Positions 61,372-64,000 of a stretch of DNA of 64,000 nt are shown in pieces; positions within the stretch are counted from its first letter, which is position 1; every line of letters starts with the position of its first letter. The DNA comes from Trema orientale. Its lineage: Eukaryota; Streptophyta; Magnoliopsida; Rosales; Cannabaceae. The translations under genes were made by a program, and so were the position numbers. Location: the NCBI GenBank assembly GCA_002914845.1, contig JXTC01000096.1, forward strand, positions 819,761 through 883,760. The letters are read 5' to 3'. The notes below the pieces were generated by a model that worked only from the letters and a program-made list of their open reading frames with translations, ran no database searches and was not told the DNA's origin.

Positions 61372-61875
61372 AAGGGGTTTTGGTATGTTTGGCCCCTATG
61401 CTATTCACAGATTGGCAAAATAATTCTCAAATTACTTTTTTGGCAATTAGGTCCCTAAGTTTTAAAAATCTTGGCAATTAAGTCTTTTTTGTTGGTTAAT
61501 GTTATATTTTCATGAAATTAAACATATTTAAGTGAAAGAAATTAGTATTTCACTAACATTAACTAGTTTGGAAGGGATATAGAAAGAAATTTTAAGAGAA
61601 ATTTTAAAATTTTGAAATTTTCTATTTTTTTAAAATTTTTTATATTATGTTGTTAATTGTAATTAATTTTTAGTTATTATCCTTCCAATTCTAATTAATG
61701 CTGATAAAATATTGATTTTGACCTCTAAAACATTGTATGTAACTTGAAAATGCACAATTCTATCCAATATTTTAACAATTACTTAAGAAAAAGACTTAAT
61801 TTGCTAAAATTTTTAAAACTTAGGGACTTAGTTACCAAAAAAAATAAGTCAAGGCCAATCATCTCAAAAAATCTA
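61372..61875. mobile_element. fold-back element of a different family in unit 2
   Basis: Inverted arms TTAGGTCCCTAAGTTTTAAA (about 61446) and TTTAAAACTTAGGGACTTAG (about 61814) define a hairpin. It sits at the same relative position as the 57836 element of unit 1 (between CTTAAAATA and AAAATAAAAGG). Exact ends uncertain. Confidence 0.65.
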
Positions 61876-62000
61876 AAATAAAAGGATGTCAATGTATTTT
61901 CTTTTCTTAGATTCAAGGATTTGCTTACATAAATATTGTCATTTCAAGGTATTACTATAATATTGGTATAAGTAAAAATATTTCTGGTATAGCTTTTCAT

Positions 62001-63715
62001 TTTTCCCCCCTTATAACTTAGTTTAGATTTGATTAATATATCTACATAGTATTGTCATTAAAATTAATAACATTAAGTTTGTAAGACCCTACTTAGACAG
62101 TAGACAGCTTAATTATGTTGAAGAGCTGAAGAGCAAAATGAGAACTTTCTTCCCTTCATATTTCTTTTTGTTTCATTTTTTTTTTCCTTTAGTATGGGCT
62201 CATTTCGGATTATTTTTTGAGGTTGTTTTTAGCTTTTAAAAATTGTTAGAGAAAAATACAGGAGTAAAATGCATTTGGTAATTCTATGCTTATGATCAGT
62301 AGATTTTAAAATCTGATATGTAACTGTTATTTTAAGCAGAATTTTAGAAATATAGTAAGGGTTGCTTTTACAAAGTTAATTCTTTTATCAAAATACAGAT
62401 TTTCTACAACAAACACAATATGTAATTTACCAAAGACTTAGATGTTACTCTTAAACATCGTTAATTTTGTAATTTAACTTACTAAATGCCTATACATTTT
62501 TTCTCACAATGCAACTATAGCAGACCTACAGTACAACACAACCAAAACAAATTGGCCCTATGTTACTGGCTTCTGCCTTTTAAATTGCACAAAAGGCTAA
62601 TTTGAACTGCTAATATCAAGATTTGTCATTCTTATTGAAACTCGCTTTTTTTTGAAATTTTGATAATGTACTTTTCTTACTTATAATTGCAGAAGAGTTC
62701 TAGACTTAATTTCATGGTCAATAGTTTTCATGAAGTATAACCAATTCATGAAAGAACGTGAATATACTTTATTTTAGATTCTAGGGATGTCAACAAAAAT
62801 ATTACGAGTTTAGGATTTTCATTGTAATATTTAGCATAAATCAGGAGATGTACTTTATTTTAGCTTCGTTGATGTAATTTAATTTATATTTGAAATATAT
62901 CCTTTGAGAGTAATACCAAAGAAACAAAATTAAAACCCTATTGAGATGTACAAAAGGCTTGTTTGAACAAATAATCAAGACTTGTCGTTATAAACAAGCA
63001 CTCTTCTCTTCTCTTCTTTTCAGTTTTCTTCCCCCCGTTCCCCCACCCCCCCCCCCCCTCTCTCTTTTCTACTAAGATAAATATTTCTTCTTACTTACAT
63101 TAGTACTTACATATAATTAAAGAATGTAAGTCAACAACAACTAAAATTCTAACTTTGCGCTTTTTGGTAAAAGAAATTACAAAACTTGCTCTTACCAGTG
63201 TGTATTTTTATGGTATATTATACATATTTCTAACGTAGAAACAAATTTATTATAAATAAATTATTAATCAAACTAAGTTTCGCTAACCAAAATCCTATTA
63301 TCCCTAAAAATTATCCTAAAAATTATGTGGGATATGTTCTTATTCTTATCTGTAATTTGTTATAATTAAGAAGAGATACTAGGGACACGTAAAACATTCA
63401 TATAATTGATGATGTGACATTTTTTTAGTCACTCATATACATGGACTTAAAAAATCATGAATGGTTAAAAAGCAAGCCATATCATTGTGTATATATTTTA
63501 CATGTCCTATCATTACTCATGTTTAAATATTTGCAATAGTCGATAAAGTCTAATATCTAATTATAGATGAGTGTTATTGTTTTTAACTTCTTGTAACGTA
63601 TGCTTTATTAAACTTCAAATAATTTGAGTGAGAGGCTAATATTACTGTAATACGATACATTTAATCTGAACACGATTGTGTATTTTTTTTATTTTCTAAA
63701 AATTCATATTTTTAA
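62001..63715. other. AT-rich intergenic sequence with C-run and faint repeats
   Basis: No gene seen. A polypyrimidine/poly-C tract lies at about 63030-63062. Words at 62590-62650 (AAAAGGCTAATTTGAACT) recur diverged at about 62950-63005, and 62760-62840 recalls the end of the duplicated units, so a third degraded copy is possible. Confidence 0.45.
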
Positions 63716-63888
63716 GACCCATTTGGGATAACTTTTACTTTTTGAAGTAAAAGTCTATGAAGATCTTCTTGGAAAAGCTAGTGGATCCATGCTTCATTAA
63801 AATGGTCTTCTAATTAAAAAAAGATCTTCTGACAATTCATCCAAATACTCCCAAAAGTAACTTTTGGGTCTCAATGCCAAATGGGCCC
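63716..63888. mobile_element. PIF/Harbinger-like MITE, family of 25297-25495
   Basis: It begins GACCCATTTGGGATAAC after TTAA and ends GCCAAATGGGCCC before TTAA. The terminal repeats are inverted with small differences. Interior words match the copy near 25.3 kb in order. A short open frame crossing it on the minus strand is not a gene. Confidence 0.75.
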
Positions 63889-64000
63889 TTAATCTACTCT
63901 TATATCGTACTTTATGTTCAATCAATTTATAAATGCCACAATATTTGAAATTTGACACATAATAAGTTTTTTTAATATTATGTGGCATACCCCTTGATTT

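Larger units (their letters stand above)
58708..62000. repeat. tandem segmental duplication, unit 2
   Basis: This is the diverged second copy of 56815-58707, enlarged from about 1.9 to 3.3 kb by at least three MITEs (58947-59589, 59649-60115, 60762-61179) and a different fold-back element (about 61372-61875). Confidence 0.8.

Noticed and set aside
63030..63062. C-run as a telomeric or regulatory signal
   Set aside because: It is a simple polypyrimidine tract without telomere-type units.

Overview
The window is nuclear DNA of a flowering plant. It is very AT-rich, with Ty1/copia elements, a tRNA-derived SINE, a LINE, many small fold-back DNA elements and one large intron-containing gene. Protein and repeat character suggest a eudicot, possibly Rosales; that placement is inference only. 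There are no bacterial-type operons, CRISPR arrays or phage genes.

Layout. (1) 1-6520: a decayed copia element (copia A) with its 3' LTR at 4912-6520; its 5' LTR lies outside. (2) 6521-16972: gene-poor DNA with a SINE, a solo SIRE-like LTR with an identifiable empty site, local tandem duplications, a roughly 21-bp minisatellite, a GC-rich PRA1-like gene fragment and a 35-bp retro-insertion with a 14-bp target duplication. (3) 16973-23159: copia B, with both LTRs, a primer-binding site and a rearranged RT/RNase H remnant. (4) 25591-32241: copia C, with both LTRs and recognisable gag, integrase, RT and RNase H remnants; a 360-bp fold-back element sits in its 3' LTR. (5) 32242-36060: AT-rich spacer with further fold-back elements, ending in a promoter. 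(6) 36107-36487 (+): a small intronless gene for a plant-specific protein of about 126 aa. (7) 38413-about 56100 (-): the main gene, a CHD3/Mi-2-type chromatin remodeller of the CHR4/PICKLE-RELATED class. I reconstructed ten coding exons with consistent splice sites and reading phase, giving about 2345 aa with a PHD finger, tandem chromodomains (the first split by an acidic insert), a SNF2 ATPase and a C-terminal SANT/Myb-like domain. A 4.6-kb intron carries an antisense, internally deleted LINE. The 5' leader holds two upstream ORFs running almost directly into the main start codon. (8) 56800-64000: two diverged tandem copies of a non-coding segment; the second copy is expanded by MITEs that are absent from the first. 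A 358-base assembly gap lies inside one of those MITEs.

Only two genes look functional: the small protein gene and the convergent chromatin-remodeller gene. Everything else is mobile-element debris or spacer. I found no convincing new multi-gene system. The best leads are the tandem uORFs of the remodeller gene, the MITE-loaded tandem duplication with its internal empty sites, the palindromic TCP-type promoter sites of the small gene, and the insertions whose paired duplicate shows the pre-insertion state.
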